DNA of 64,000 nucleotides, taken from assembly GCA_963682175.1 (NCBI GenBank), contig OY821784.1, forward strand, positions 20,503,621 through 20,567,620, given 5' to 3'. Numbering within the stretch: the first letter of the stretch is position 1; the number at the start of each line of letters is the position of its first letter. This DNA is from Triglochin maritima. Taxonomy: Eukaryota > Streptophyta > Magnoliopsida > Alismatales > Juncaginaceae. Shown here in pieces: positions 19,161 through 29,640 of the stretch. The position numbers were made by a program, and so were the translations under genes. Below the pieces are notes generated by a model. It made no database searches, was not told where the DNA came from, and saw only the letters and a list, made by a program, of their open reading frames with translations.

Positions 19161-19643
19161 CCCTACCGGCTAGTTTATGGCAAAGCTTGCCATCTTCCGG
19201 TAGAACTTGAGCACCGGGCATTATGGGCAATCAAACATCTGAAGATGAGTCTTGATGTTTCTGGTGCCAATCGCAAGTTAGACCTCAACGAGTTGGAGGA
19301 GTTGAGAAATGAATCTTATGAGAATGCCAAGATCTGCAAGTCCCGCACAAACATTTTCCACGATCGCTTGGTGCGAATCAAAACTTTCGAGGTGGGACAA
19401 AAGGTCTTGTTGTACAATTCTCGCCTCCACTTGTTTCCAGGGAAACTTCGGAGCCGTTGGTCGGGGCCCTTCATTGTTTTAACCGTCTCCCCTCATGGGG
19501 CGGTTGAGATTCAAAATCGTAGGAATGGGGACGTGTTCAAGGTTAATGGACAACACCTCAAACCATACTTGGAAAGGACCACGGCAGAGGTCGAGGTGGA
19601 AGTCGTGCCTTTGCACGAACTCCCCACGGATGTGGTCACTTGA
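19156..19643 (+). pseudogene. pol: Athila pol: integrase C-terminal domain
   Basis: Continues integrase in the next frame with [17 protein letters not shown] and AIKHL, then the tail containing VGQKVLLYNSRLHLFPGKLRSRW and the GPFIV block, the GPF-type C-terminal module of gypsy integrases. The stop at 19641-19643 is probably the true end of pol. The reading frame upstream to 19017 is a shadow of the preceding segment. Confidence 0.85.
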
Positions 19644-19856
19644 TGTGATCCATCCATCTATTTGTTGGTACATATCAGTGATTGTTTAAAAAAAATGATA
19701 AAAAGCAAAAAAATGAAGGCCTTTGTGAAATTTTCCCTTTCCCTTGTTTTTAACGCGTTTTTCCATTGCCCTACGCGTTTGTTCCAGCAGCAAAAAACGC
19801 GTTTCTATTTTGGTTCTCACTTCCACCCAAAGTTGTGCCTCAGATCCGAAGAACAG

Positions 19857-19893
19857 ACCGCTAATTAGCGGTTTTACACCGCCAATCAGCGGT
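19857..19893 (+). other. two ACCGC..GCGGT palindromes
   Basis: ACCGCTAATTAGCGGT (19857-19872) is a perfect 16-bp palindrome. ACCGCCAATCAGCGGT (19878-19893) is an imperfect copy. Related hairpins occur at 22151, 26334, 27516, 62736 and 62757, all within Athila elements. Confidence 0.8.
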
Positions 19894-19895
19894 CG

Positions 19896-20477
19896 TTGTG
19901 TCTTCGTTTGCTTTGTGTCTTCGCCTGGGTGTTGTCGCTGGGGTGTTCTGTCGGGAGCGTGGTATGGGGTCTGTTTGTGCTGCTGGAATCGGCGTGCGGT
20001 GGCCTTCTCTCCGCTCATTCGGTGTTCGTCATCGCGGTCGTGTGCCTCGCCGCTAAAGCTCGCCATGGTTCACCCCACTGTATTTGTCGAACATTGTTCG
20101 ACGTTTTGGTGAACGCCAGGCTGAAAGATATACATTGTTTGCCGACTCTGGTTACCAAATTGTGTGGTATGTTGGACATCCCACGATTTGAGCGCCTACT
20201 GAGTTGCCAAGGCACCGACCTTGAGGTAGCGAAGATGACCCCGTCATTTCGCCATTGCCATCGTGAGGCATGGGTGCCTGACTTTATGGAGGAGCATGTT
20301 AGAGCCAGTTCCTCAAGCTCGTCTGTGAGCTCAGGAACACTCTTTAACACCGACATTTCTGAGATGGTGGTCGAGCAGCAGAACGTCATCTTAGCCAAGC
20401 AAAACCGGAAGATCTATAGGAAGTTGTCGGCTCTTGAGAGAGGTGCCTCTTCGGGCACTTCTGGCCGCCGTCATTAG
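19896..20477 (+). CDS. unrecognised Athila post-pol ORF (193 codons)
   Basis: Open from 19896 to 20477. The first third is hydrophobic and cysteine-rich and overlaps the likely leader, so the true protein may start later (a methionine codon lies at 20065 in another frame context). The C-terminal part has a serine-rich stretch, then VVEQQNVILAKQNRKIYRKLSALERG, which looks like a short helical or coiled-coil segment. A comparable acidic/serine-rich tail lies on the minus strand at 63754-63999. Athila elements often have an extra post-pol ORF, but I see no clear signal peptide plus transmembrane arrangement, so I do not call it envelope-like. Confidence 0.35.
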   Translation: MCLRLLCVFAWVLSLGCSVGSVVWGLFVLLESACGGLLSAHSVFVIAVVCLAAKARHGSPHCICRTLFDVLVNARLKDIHCLPTLVTKLCGMLDIPRFERLLSCQGTDLEVAKMTPSFRHCHREAWVPDFMEEHVRASSSSSSVSSGTLFNTDISEMVVEQQNVILAKQNRKIYRKLSALERGASSGTSGRRH

Positions 20478-20542
20478 TCTGGTACACCCTATCCATGCAT
20501 TGGCACCGTTTTGCCATACATTGAGGACAATGCATGGATTAG

Positions 20543-20573
20543 GTGTGGGGGGGTGGGGGTATTTTACGTGTGT
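20543..20573 (+). other. internal polypurine-tract-like block
   Basis: GTGTGGGGGGGTGGGGG follows TTGAGGACAATGCATGGATT. It resembles the polypurine tract before the LTR (21761-21782) and recurs on the minus strand at 63670-63712. It may be an internal plus-strand priming site. Confidence 0.5.
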
Positions 20574-21760
20574 ACATATTCGAGTCTTTTTCCTTTGGTT
20601 TTGTTTTCTTTTGTGTGTACTTCTAGGGTCATGTTAGTGTGCCGAATTTAGTATCGATATATCTGCTTGCCATGATCCTTGGGTGTCTTGTCTTCTTTTT
20701 CTTGCCTAGTGCTTTAAAATTTTCACATTTCTTTCAAAATCTTCGTGTGTTTGCGAAAGAAAATGTTTTGTGGGTTTTTCGCGTGTTTAGCATGTGCAAA
20801 ACCGTTGAGAGGCAAAGTAAAAAGAAAGCTCCCAAAATTGTCTTGAACTTGATGCATTAGGATTTCTAGTTTACTGGCTTTCGGCCTTATCGAGACGTTA
20901 GGATGCACCCCGGTTTTCCCTCAGGGGGCGTGTAATCATAGGGTTTAAGCACTCAAACATTTAAAGAAGTCCACCCTGAACCTAGTGAGTCAAATAATTA
21001 GTGTCTTTAGTATAAGGAAGTTTGTCGTGGTCAAGGGCCCTTAATCTCTTTTTGTGAAACTTAAGTGTAGGGGTTTTGGTTCCCATGTAGATAAATGAAA
21101 AAGTTGTGTTCTCTCTTCTCGCACGGCTCCTATCACTCGGGAAAGTAGGTCCGAGGGTCCTTTGTGCCTGGTGCTTTCGAGTCATCTGACTTGGGATGGA
21201 CCGACCGAACACTCGTTACACGGGTGGTAAGGATCGCCTTATGTGGAGATTTGGGGGAAGGTGTACGTGATAGTGTAAGTCGCAATGATGCACGAAACCT
21301 GACCCTGGGAGAATCAAACACCAACCAATAAAATGCTCTAAAAAAAGAGAAAAAAGTCAAATAAGAACCAAAATGGACTTTACACATTGTATCACATTCA
21401 GAAGTTTAGGTTCTCCATGTCTTTCACTTAAGTCCTTAACTAACTTTCACGAATAACTCATTAGGCTAGGTGTGTGGAACGTAAATATATATATATAGTC
21501 GACCCGTAGTATTACCGCATCCCATGATCGACAAAATGAGTCCAACGAGTCGTGTAGCTAGATTGATTAATGCATCTTGTTCGGATTTTGTTGGTATATC
21601 CGCTGAAAACCCTCAGGAGACAACACTCCTCCTCCTTGGCGACAAGGAGGTTTAACGGCTTGTTGCACGTGCTAAGTGCAACCGTGATTCCTACGAAAGT
21701 GAGTTAGGATTTCTTGTTTTTCGTATGCTTTTCTCTTTCTTTGTTTTGCTCGGGACTAGC

Positions 21761-21782
21761 AAAAGTTAGGTGTGGGGGTATT
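21761..21782 (+). other. polypurine tract of the Athila element
   Basis: AAAAGTTAGGTGTGGGGGTA ending in TT, right before the LTR start TGATTGACATC. Confidence 0.8.
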
Positions 21783-22150
21783 TGATTGACATCATTTCAT
21801 GCTTATATTTGTATCTTATATCCATTATCTTTCACCTAAACAATGCTATGTTACGAGTTTTATGTTTAGTTTTCAGGAATAAATAGGTTTGAAGAGATGA
21901 AACATAAAAGGACTCAAAAGCTGGGAAAAAGGACTGAACTGTGAGATCTGGGGACCAAGATGCAAGGGAGAAGGACCTGAACGCAAGACAGAAGGACCTA
22001 AGAGCAAAACAGAATACTCCACACCATCATGGGGAGTATTTTAGAAATTGGATTCGGGTCAGAGCTCCAATAAACAAAGTAGATGCATCCAAGACCACCA
22101 AATACACAGAGAAAAGCCCAGAACAAGATTCAACTGGATCCGGACCTTTT

Positions 22151-22170
22151 AGACCGCTAATTGGCGGTCT
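22151..22170 (+). other. hairpin AGACCGC/GCGGTCT in LTR 1
   Basis: AGACCGCTAATTGGCGGTCT: 7-bp arms with a TAATTG loop. LTR 2 has the same hairpin with a compensating base pair at 26334-26353; the segment is missing in LTR 3. Confidence 0.8.
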
Positions 22171-22289
22171 GTTTTCGCCTAAATCCGCCAAGTTTTCTCC
22201 TGGACGTGTATTAATGTTTGTTTAGGCTATTTTTGGTATCTGTTTAGTCCCACATTCGGGGATTGTCCCGGTTTGCCTTTTTCCATGGC

Positions 22290-22298
22290 TATAAATAG
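22290..22298 (+). promoter_or_regulatory. TATA box of Athila LTR 1
   Basis: TATAAATAG in CATGGCTATAAATAGAACTC. The same box is at 61740-61748 in LTR 3 and is mutated to TATAACTAG in LTR 2 (26473-26481). Confidence 0.7.
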
Positions 22299-23172
22299 AA
22301 CTCTTCACCTTCCATTGTAATCACTCCACATTTTAAGTGGCTATTCTTCCTACTAGAAGTGAGGCCTTGAAGCACACACTAAAGTAGGAGGATGCTACTT
22401 GAAATGTGAGTCATTTTATCAATAAAGTTTTGTGTTTCTTTCATTGTTTGTTTATGCTTCTTTTATTGTTTGTGCATGGTTTAGTTTAATCGTCTTTCAT
22501 TTCTAGCTTAGTTTTAATATGCTTTCTTTGCTTAGTTAATAATTAGTGTAATGTTTAGTGAGTAGTTCCATCCCCTTTAGGGGGTGGAGTAGATGTACAT
22601 ACATGCATTAGAGAATGGGATGAATGCTTTATTTTGGATGTGTTCATAAAACATGAATGTATGCTTGCTTGTTTAGGATAGAATTTATAACTTGATGAGT
22701 TTTGCCAAAATCATTAGACACATATCATGCTTGTTTAGGTTCTGAAATAAACAACTTGCATATGTAAATGTTAATCAACTAAGTTGGTGAATAGATTGAT
22801 AGGTTTTGCCATAACATTTAGACACTTCCTATGCTTGATAAACACCACCTTCATGTGCTTAAAGAATATATTCTACACCCACCCCTTTGCATGTGTGCAC
22901 TCACTCCACCCCTTAGGGGTTTTCCCATTTCTGTATTCCAGCATTCTTCTTTTGTTCTTAGCTTAGTTGTCATTTCATTGTTTGTTTCTTTCGTTCGCAT
23001 TTCATACTTGTTAGCGTAGTTTAGTGTAGAATAGCATAATCAATCTTTCTCCCCCAATTTTTGCCACTACATTTCTGATAAACAAGAGGCTGGTCACCTC
23101 CCTGAGGACGACCCGTACTTGCCACCGCTTCATCGCGGCCGTGCACTTGCGGTTTAATTAAAACGTTCAACA

Positions 23173-23880
23173 ATTGATGTGGTGTTCCATTGGGCCAGCA
23201 ACTTTCCACTCTTCATACAAGAACGTATGGTCGTAAACACATCTCTCTTGATGAGATCCCATGCAGACTTGGAATAACTTTCCATTGCAGCCTTCGCGAC
23301 CTGGCGCTTTATCCACGTTTGCGTTCAGCACCACATCCTCAAACTCCTTCATGTCAAGTTAGTGTCAACTCGGTCCCCTCTGCTGGAAGGAGTTGTGGTT
23401 AAATGAGGGAGGGGGTAATGGGGGTCACCTCCAAATCATTAGCAAACAAGTTAGTATAAAAATGACAGAAGGCGTCCCGAATCTATCCCTCCTATTCCAC
23501 AATGGTGGCACCCTCACACACTCATCTCACTTTGTTGGTGGCTCTCCTCACTCGAAGTTGTGCATGGAAAAAACTAGTGTTTCGGTCCCCCTCTTTTAAC
23601 CACTTCACCCTTGATTTTTGTCAAATAATAGACTTCTCTCAAGCAAGTGTTCGTGCAAGAGACTCCTTTGCTGCCCCTTCAGCGAGGGAGAGGCCAACAT
23701 CAAGAGGATGGTCAAACCGTTGCCTTCTCAGTTCCTCAAGAGCAGCAAAAGCCTCTCCCACCTTGTGGGTAACGTTCCCAAAAGTTGATACACTCCACCG
23801 TACAAGCATATTCTTAACTTAATCTAGTTTTGCTGCAACCCGAAACATGGGAGTTACCGTCAAATACGTGGACCAAGCTC
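23173..23880 (-). pseudogene. LINE A ORF2: region between endonuclease and RT, start of RT
   Basis: The leftmost part contains MKEFEDVVLNANVDKAPG, the segment just before the RT palm, which is nearly identical in LINE D (MKEFEDVVLNANVDKALG at about 32520). The rest is the linker between endonuclease and RT, with frames broken several times. None of the RT catalytic motifs is present because the fragment ends at 23173. Confidence 0.75.
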
Positions 23881-24574
23881 TTCCTACTATTCCACGAAAG
23901 TCCTGATGTTCAGCCCAAGGATTTTCAAATCTAAACATCTTATGTTTTCGCCTTCCGTCTTCATGAGAACCATTGCGTGATCACTCAAATCCTTTTCACC
24001 CACAAGGTAGTAGGATTCCAGGAACAACTCATGCCACGCATTATTGATTAAGATCCGGTCAATCCTCGTCTCAATACGTGCGGTTCCATCGGATGAGTTA
24101 TACTGCGTTAACTAACCACCGGTGGATGGCATCTCAAGAAGTTCAAGGGCATCAATACAATCATTAAACTCCACCATAGTAACCACATTTCCAGCACCTC
24201 CTCCTCGCTATTCACTCACCCGCCGAATGCAATTAAAGTCCCCCCACCATGCATGGCCTTTGTGCGGGTGGTGCCACTTGAAGAAGGTCATGCCACGAAT
24301 TTTGCCTATCCACATGCCCATTATCACCATAGACAACCGTAAGGTCGAATTCGATTCCATCTCTCTTTTGACACACCATCAAATGTAGTAGTTGTGATGT
24401 TTTGAAAGTTACACTCATATCCATTGTTTGGTCATTCCATTGCAACAATATCCGCCCGGAGTCAACAATCATGCTATTTGACATCCAAGCAGTAGGCCAA
24501 ATCGCTCGCTTGAAACGCTCAATCTTCTTAAGCCTGACCTTATGCTCCACAAGGTACACCACATCCGGGTTCAC
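23881..24574 (-). pseudogene. LINE A ORF2: apurinic-type endonuclease
   Basis: Nicks target DNA in retrotransposition. The open segment 24233-24574 reads VVYLVEHKVRLKKIERFKRAIWP, followed by LTVVYGDNGHVDRQNSWHDLL and VGG; this is the N-terminal half of the EEP fold with the conserved E of the LVEHK strand. The C-terminal half (about 23940-24230) shows TRIDRIL and LSDHAM-like remnants in other frames. Relative to LINE D, the first about 25 residues with the start methionine and MNILVWNVRG are deleted, so this ORF2 has no start. Confidence 0.75.
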
Positions 24575-24639
24575 CTCCTTTATTTACCTCCACATGGAAT
24601 TGTTTTACTACTAATTTTCCTCCCGGAGCGCCTAAGTGT

Positions 24640-25272
24640 CAGTGTTGGGAGCTAGCTATTTTCATGCATGCCTCCCTCGCTTCTTGATCCCCCACCACTG
24701 AAACCACGTCATTTTAAGGATCTCACGCCTTCCCCCACTTTGCATTTTGACTTTGTTCAAAAGTTCCTTTCCTCAGGCCACTCTCGAGGGAGAGGTCCAA
24801 CCCGTCTCCTCTTGCATCAATGAAGCTAGCCCACTTGGCTCACTTGCCCCATCATTGGAGGTACTTATCCTCGCCCCCACACTCTTCCAGCCCACTAGCC
24901 TCTTGCGTAGGTTGCAGCTCCTCCGTCATTCCAATTATGGTGTTGCCATGACTGGCCCCTCTCACACAAGCCACCCCATCAGCACGTGTAGCATGTGTTC
25001 CCAAACCAAGCACACAATCCACTTAGAATTTCCCTCTCCCTTCAACTTGAATTTCCTCCACTAAGTGTCCCCCAGTCATATCCACCTGGTCCCCCATTTT
25101 CTCCTTAACAAAGGAGTTGGTCCTCTTCTCATTTGCCAACTATGTTTAGAGCACTCAACTCCCTCCCCATTGGTTGTTCCAGAAATGGGGATAGCACTTT
25201 CCCCACCCACTTCTCTTTGCCCTTTTTATCTACCAATAGACTCCCTCCCTTATATGCTCATGCTAGAAACCG
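24640..25272 (-). pseudogene. LINE A ORF1 C-terminal linker
   Basis: Low-conservation part of ORF1 downstream of the knuckle, rich in G, E and S. It is recognisable only by alignment with LINE D (33827-34731). Several stops and shifts. No known domain. Confidence 0.55.
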
Positions 25273-25964
25273 TTAAAACTTTGGGGGAGAAATCCATATT
25301 GTCTCATGCCACATGTCCTTATTTGGCACCTCCTCACTCACACCTTGCTCTACCTCATCTCCTCCTCCCTCCACGTCATCATCCCTTCTACCTTCTCCTT
25401 TCTCCTCCCCTCTCCGGTAAGCCACCTCTATCTCTGGGGAAATGTCACCATCTTCAAGCCTTTGTCCATCCAACCTCTCGATTGACACCTCCACGCTCTT
25501 TCCACTTGCATCCCCATTTCCAACCCTTCCTCGACAAACTACTACCCATCTCACAGCCTTCTCTTTGAGCACCTCCACATGCTTCATTGCAACCATTTGT
25601 TTCCTTGGACACTTCTCCATATTGTGACCACACGCCCTACAATCAAGGCAACAACCGGGCCTCCATTCATACTCCACACACACTCTATGTGTTTTGGCCC
25701 CTTCTACATAAACATCCACCCAACTCGGATATGTGAAGTCATGAGCCACTTCCACACAAACCCTAGCAAAGGCCAATCTCCTCCCCGATGTGGTGTGCTC
25801 ATCCATGTATAATGGCCTCCCGAGGATACTTACAATGTTGCCCAACATTTATCTTGACCAAAAATGGAGGTCTAGCTCCGGGAGGTGAATCCAAATTGGT
25901 ACCGTAGTGATGCTTGCTCTCTTCAACACTACATCTGGAACCCACTCTTCAACGACAAGGGGGC
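25273..25964 (-). pseudogene. LINE A ORF1 with intact CCHC knuckle
   Basis: ORF1 protein binds LINE RNA and forms the particle with ORF2. The segment has the end of the DUF4283-like domain (LGRPLYMDEHTTSGRRLAFA), the connecting strand HDFTYPSWVDV and a zinc knuckle with C67, C70, H75 and C80 of the ORF (25609-25650), fitting CX2CX4HX4C. It is one of only two LINE copies here with all four ligands. Frames to the right of 25848 are shifted, and the N-terminal part is lost at the Athila insertion. Confidence 0.8.
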
Positions 25965-27356
25965 TGATTAACATCATATCATGCATACATTTGTATCTTG
26001 TATCCGTTATCTTTCACCTAAACAATGCTACGTAACGAGTTTAAAGTTTAAGTTTCAGAAATAAGCAGTTTTAAGGAGAAGAGGCCCAAAAAGGAATCAA
26101 AAACAAGGAAAATGACTAAGATGGAAGACTTTTGGACCGAGATGAAAGAGAGAAGGACCCAGATGTAAAGCCAAAAGGACCAACGAGCAAATGAAGAAAC
26201 TCCACACCATCATGAGGAGTATTTTGGCAATTGGATTTGGGTCGCAAGCTACCCAACCGATTAGGGTGCATCAGATATAATGAAATCAAGCTAGACAACC
26301 ACACTACAAAACCTGACCTGATCCAGACCACATAGACTGCAAATTGGCAGTCTGTTTTGCTCCAGATCCGATAAGACTTTGGCGGGTCTTGTATTAGAGT
26401 GTTTTCTGTCCTTTTATAGTATGTGTTTAGTCACATATCGAGGGATTGTCCCCGGTTACCTTTTTTCATGCCTATAACTAGAAATCTTCCTCCTCATTTG
26501 TATTCACCCATTGCTTAGTGGCATCCTCTCTACTTGGGGTAAGCCTTGGAGCAAAACTCAAGGTGGAGAAGAATGCTAATTCTAATGTGAGTCATGCAAA
26601 TAAAATAATTCTTCATAGTTTGTTTTAATGTTGTCTTTGTTTTAATGCTTGCTTGTTTAGCTTGTTTTGTTTGTCTTAATCTTAGTAGAAGTAATTAGCA
26701 TGTCTCCCTTTCCTATCTTAATTACCTTAATTTTGTTTTGTCTTCTTTTAATGAGTAATGTGTGAGTAGTTCCACCCCTTTGGGGTGGAGTTGATGTTTA
26801 TACATGTTATGTAGATGGAATGAATGTTAAATATTGTTGTATGTGAGAAATGTTGGTAAGCTTGTTTGAATTAAAGAGAATACTTAACTTGATGGTTTTT
26901 GCCATAATATTTAGGTACATTCCATGCTTGTTTAGGTTCTTAATAACAAACTTGTCATGCTCATTTTAATCACCTAGGTTACTGTTTTGGGTGATAGGTC
27001 TTGCCATGAGGTACTTCTTATGCATAACAAATACTACCTACACTTGAGCTTATTGTATGCATTCATCACCACTTATTTCATGTGTATACACACTCCACCC
27101 GTTAGGGGTTTTCCATTCCTGATTTCTAACTTCTTCTGTTAGTCACTTAGTGTCATTTCTTCTCGCACTTTCATATTGTTTGTTGCTTACTCATGTAGTG
27201 TAGTTAGTCAAGTTAGTTTAATCAATCTTTTATACACCTTGTTTCCCACTCGCCTTTGAACTAACCAAAGTCGAGACACCTCCCTATGGATCGACCCATA
27301 TTTTGCGCCACTTCAACACGGCCGTGCACTTGCGGTTATTATAACTGATTCAATCA
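25965..27356 (+). mobile_element. Athila LTR 2, 1392 bp
   Basis: Starts TGATTAACATC and ends GATTCAATCA; termini are near-perfect inverted repeats (TGATTGA/TCAATCA in the consensus). Followed two to five bases later by the primer site. The TATA box is mutated (TATAACTAG, 26473-26481), so this copy may be a weak promoter. Confidence 0.85.
26334..26353 (+). other. hairpin AGACTGC/GCAGTCT in LTR 2
   Basis: AGACTGCAAATTGGCAGTCT. Compared with LTR 1, the fifth base pair of the stem has changed from C-G to T-A on both sides, so pairing is kept. Confidence 0.8.
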
Positions 27357-27361
27357 AGTTT

Positions 27362-27377
27362 TTGGCGCCGTTGCCGC
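27362..27377 (+). other. primer binding site (tRNA-Asp type) of Athila 2
   Basis: TTGGCGCCGTTGCCG, the characteristic start of Athila/Tat internal regions (usual form TGGCGCCGTTGCCGGGGA). It sits just inside LTR 2. Confidence 0.85.
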
Positions 27378-28206
27378 AGAGGTGCTTTGTCCAGACTTTC
27401 GTTTGGACGATTCGAGTGAGTTTAATTTTTAGGTTTTAGTTTTTGCTTGTTTCAGGAATATCTCGGTATCCAGGGGAGGCAACTGAAGAAAGTGGAGGAA
27501 AAATGACACCAAAGTGACCGCCAATTGGCGACCTCGTAAGCCTCGTTTGCGCAAATTTATGTTGTGGTTGTTTTTTTATTCATTTTAGTGGTTTGGGAGC
27601 TCATTTGTGCATGTTGTGATCTGTAGTTTGCTCGCAGATCAATCAATTCCCCTTTTAAATTAACTTTGACCATAAAACTCAAAGCAAAAGATTAGATTGA
27701 TTGCCATCTAGGTCATGCATCATTTGTAGACCTTGCACGCACTCGTCTTTCTTTTCTTTACATTGTTGTTGTTGATTGCTGGCGTGAGGTACGTGCACCC
27801 ATTCTCTCATTCATGCATGTTTAGACCATGTATTAGTTAGTAAGGTGCATCGGGACAAGAGTGAGGTGAGCATTTGTTTGTAGAGTTGATTGTTGGATTA
27901 AGACTCAAAACGCTACTAAGGAGGGATTGTCCCATACAAGATAAGGTGGGGGATTTCATCACCATTACTTTGCCCCAAAAATAACTCTTAATAAATCCTT
28001 AATTCAAAAAGCAAGTAGACATTGGCCGTAAGGATTTCGGACGCACTAGGAGAGTGATCGAGTTGAGACTATCACTTGCTGGGCATTATGGTCTTCGTTG
28101 TAGGGAGGTGAGACGTGTTGAGACTAGTGATCTCGAAGTTAGGCGTCATCTAGCCTAAGGACGTATAGCCATAAGTTGTTTGGGCCGTACTTGGTAGATC
28201 ATGCTT
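27378..28206 (+). other. Athila 2 leader
   Basis: Untranslated leader, similar to 62600-62930 in its first 300 bp (shared blocks TGTCCAGACTTTCGTTTGGACGATTCGAG-like and CAGGGGAGGC). It carries one CGCCAATTGGCG palindrome (27519-27530). No gene is seen; gag would begin further right and is missing. Confidence 0.6.
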
Positions 28207-29533
28207 CTAATAGGCTCACTCTCTTTTTAACCAAAGGAAGAAACCGTTTTAGAGTTGGTGGCTTCCATCTTGTCCCCACTATTTTGGCTCATATCACATG
28301 TCAATTTCACATTTGTGCCTCCCTTCTCGTGGGACAAACAAACAACCTCCTCAGCCTTGCTATTTCCCACCACTTGTTCCCTCCCACAAGTCTCTCCACG
28401 TGGCTCTTCCTGATTGGGAACCAAGTCCACGTCCTCTCCTCTAGCCTCCACGTCATCATCTCTTCCACCCTCTCCTTTGTCTTGTCCGCTCCTAGCATCC
28501 ACCATCTCCGAGCTCAAGGTGTGAGAGGGCAAACCAACCCCATGTCCCAGCCTGTTTATGCCCATGCTTGACACCTTCAAGCTTCCTTGCTTACCATGCC
28601 CACTTCGATCCCTCCTCCGATATACATCTACGCATCTCTCCTCCTTCTCCTTTGGTTGCTCACTAAGCTTTTTTATGGCCCCTTGCCTCAGCTTGCAATG
28701 CTCCATATCATGACCAAACTCCCTACAATCTGTTCAATAGCCGGTCCTCCACTCATACTCCACATTTACTCTATGTGTGCTGGGTTTTTCTACTTTCACC
28801 TCCACCCAACTCGGGTAAGTGAAATCATGGGCCACTTCCACGCATACCCTTGCATAGGCTAGTCTCCTCCTCGAGGTGGTTTTCTCATCAATGTGTAACG
28901 GCCTCCAAAGAATACTCACAATATTTCTCGACGTTTTTTGAGACCAAAATTGAAGGTCTAGCACTGGTAGACGAATCCAAATTGGAACCGTGGAGATACT
29001 CACCCTTTTCAAAACCACATCCGGAGCCCATTCTTGAACCACAAGAGGACACCTATGAATAAACCATGGTCCCTTTTCAAGCACACGTTCCCTATCTTCT
29101 CTAAGAGTAAAATAAAATAGGAGGAAACCTTGGGTCCTCTTCATGACTTCCATGCCTCCAACCAAACCCCACATCTTGTTGAGGTGCTTTTCTAGTGTAG
29201 GAAAATGTGGTTTAAACGCAATAAAGTAGCCTCAATTACCTTACCCCATCTCTTCAAAGCATCAACTACATCTTGCGTGGAGCATATAGCCATCTTCTCC
29301 CCTCCCTTTCTTAATCGGAGGGACATACTCTAGGGCTGTGGAAGACCTTGGTCCAGTCTTGAACAATTCGCTGCACTTCCTTGGGGGAGCTAGAACACTC
29401 CCAAGAGGTGGTGCGTGGCTTTGACCTCCCAAACGTGACGTGAACCATCCAATGGCGGTGGATGGAGATCTTTTGTTGCGCCACAATCTCCATCTTCTAA
29501 GTGCAAATGAGTAGAACTAATCTTGGGATCCAT
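28207..29533 (-). pseudogene. LINE C ORF1
   Basis: Start codon at 29533 (MDPKISSTHLHLEDGDCG), conserved in LINEs D and F as MDPK. The DUF4283-like domain is readable in 28734-29174 (MWGLVGGMEV, FLLFYFTLREDRERVLEKGPWF, VPIWIRLPVLDLQFWS). The first cysteine of the zinc knuckle is replaced by a TGA stop (28734-28736); the other ligands (C, H, C in TDCREFGHDMEHC) follow in frame. A charged linker continues to 28227. Frameshifts occur near 29200-29260. Confidence 0.8.
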
Positions 29534-29640
29534 TTTGTTGCAAAAACTAAGAGTTTTGGTGGAAGAAAAAGTCAAAAACCCTAGAGACACTTAGGTCCTC
29601 CATGTTCCGCCACTCCTTCTCTCTCCTCTCATGATTTCTT
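28207..29640 (-). mobile_element. LINE C, 5' part only
   Basis: 5' UTR and most of ORF1 on the minus strand. The right end joins pyrimidine satellite II at about 29640; the left end is cut at 28206 by Athila 2. ORF2 is absent. Confidence 0.78.

Larger units (their letters stand above)
19644..21760 (+). other. Athila post-pol region
   Basis: About 2.1 kb between the end of pol and the polypurine tract. It contains two palindromes (19857-19893), a possible ORF (19896-20477) and an internal tract-like block (20543-20573). Further right are conserved-looking noncoding parts, for example CCGAACACTCGTTACACGGG near 21205 and an imperfect stem near 21630-21655. Such long post-pol regions are usual in Athila elements. 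I see no other gene in it. Confidence 0.65.
17716..23172 (+). mobile_element. Ty3/gypsy Athila-like element, 3' half with LTR
   Basis: Plus-strand RNase H, integrase, a 2.1-kb post-pol region, polypurine tract and LTR. The RNase H sequence, the long region between pol and the LTR, and the AAGTTAGGTGTGGGGGTATT tract are typical of the Athila lineage (OTA clade, non-chromovirus). The 5' half is absent: the element abuts the end of the Tekay LTR at 17715/17716, so the Tekay element may have inserted here before the left side was lost. Pol is broken by two frame changes. Confidence 0.8.
21783..23172 (+). mobile_element. Athila LTR 1 (3' LTR), 1390 bp
   Basis: Starts TGATTGACATC and ends GTTCAACA. 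It aligns along its length with LTR 2 (25965-27356) and LTR 3 (61278-62578): shared blocks include TTTCACCTAAACAATGCTA, the TATA region, CCCCTTTAGGGGGTGGAGT, CCCCTTAGGGGTTTTCC and CCGTGCACTTGCGGTT near the end. The canonical terminus in the other copies is AATCA; here it is ACA. AATAAA at 22421-22426 is a possible polyadenylation signal. LINE A begins directly after it. Confidence 0.82.
23173..25964 (-). mobile_element. LINE A (L1 type), truncated at both sides
   Basis: Minus-strand LINE fragment: C-terminal two-thirds of ORF1 at the right, endonuclease in the middle, and the very start of RT at the left. The RT remainder and 3' end are absent, replaced by Athila LTR 1. At the right the ORF1 sequence stops after CAAGGGGGC, where Athila LTR 2 begins. 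Compared with LINE D, about 100 bp around the ORF2 start codon are missing. Confidence 0.8.
25965..28206 (+). mobile_element. Athila-like element 2, 5' LTR and leader only
   Basis: 5' LTR, tRNA-Asp type primer site and about 830 bp of leader on the plus strand. It inserted into LINE A ORF1 (left flank GGGGC, 25960-25964). The right side joins an unrelated point of LINE C ORF1 at about 28206, so the remainder of the element and the continuation of LINE A are gone. Confidence 0.8.

Noticed and set aside
19896..20477. Envelope-like protein in the Athila element
   Set aside because: The hydrophobic first part could suggest it, but there is no convincing signal peptide plus transmembrane segment arrangement and the start is uncertain.
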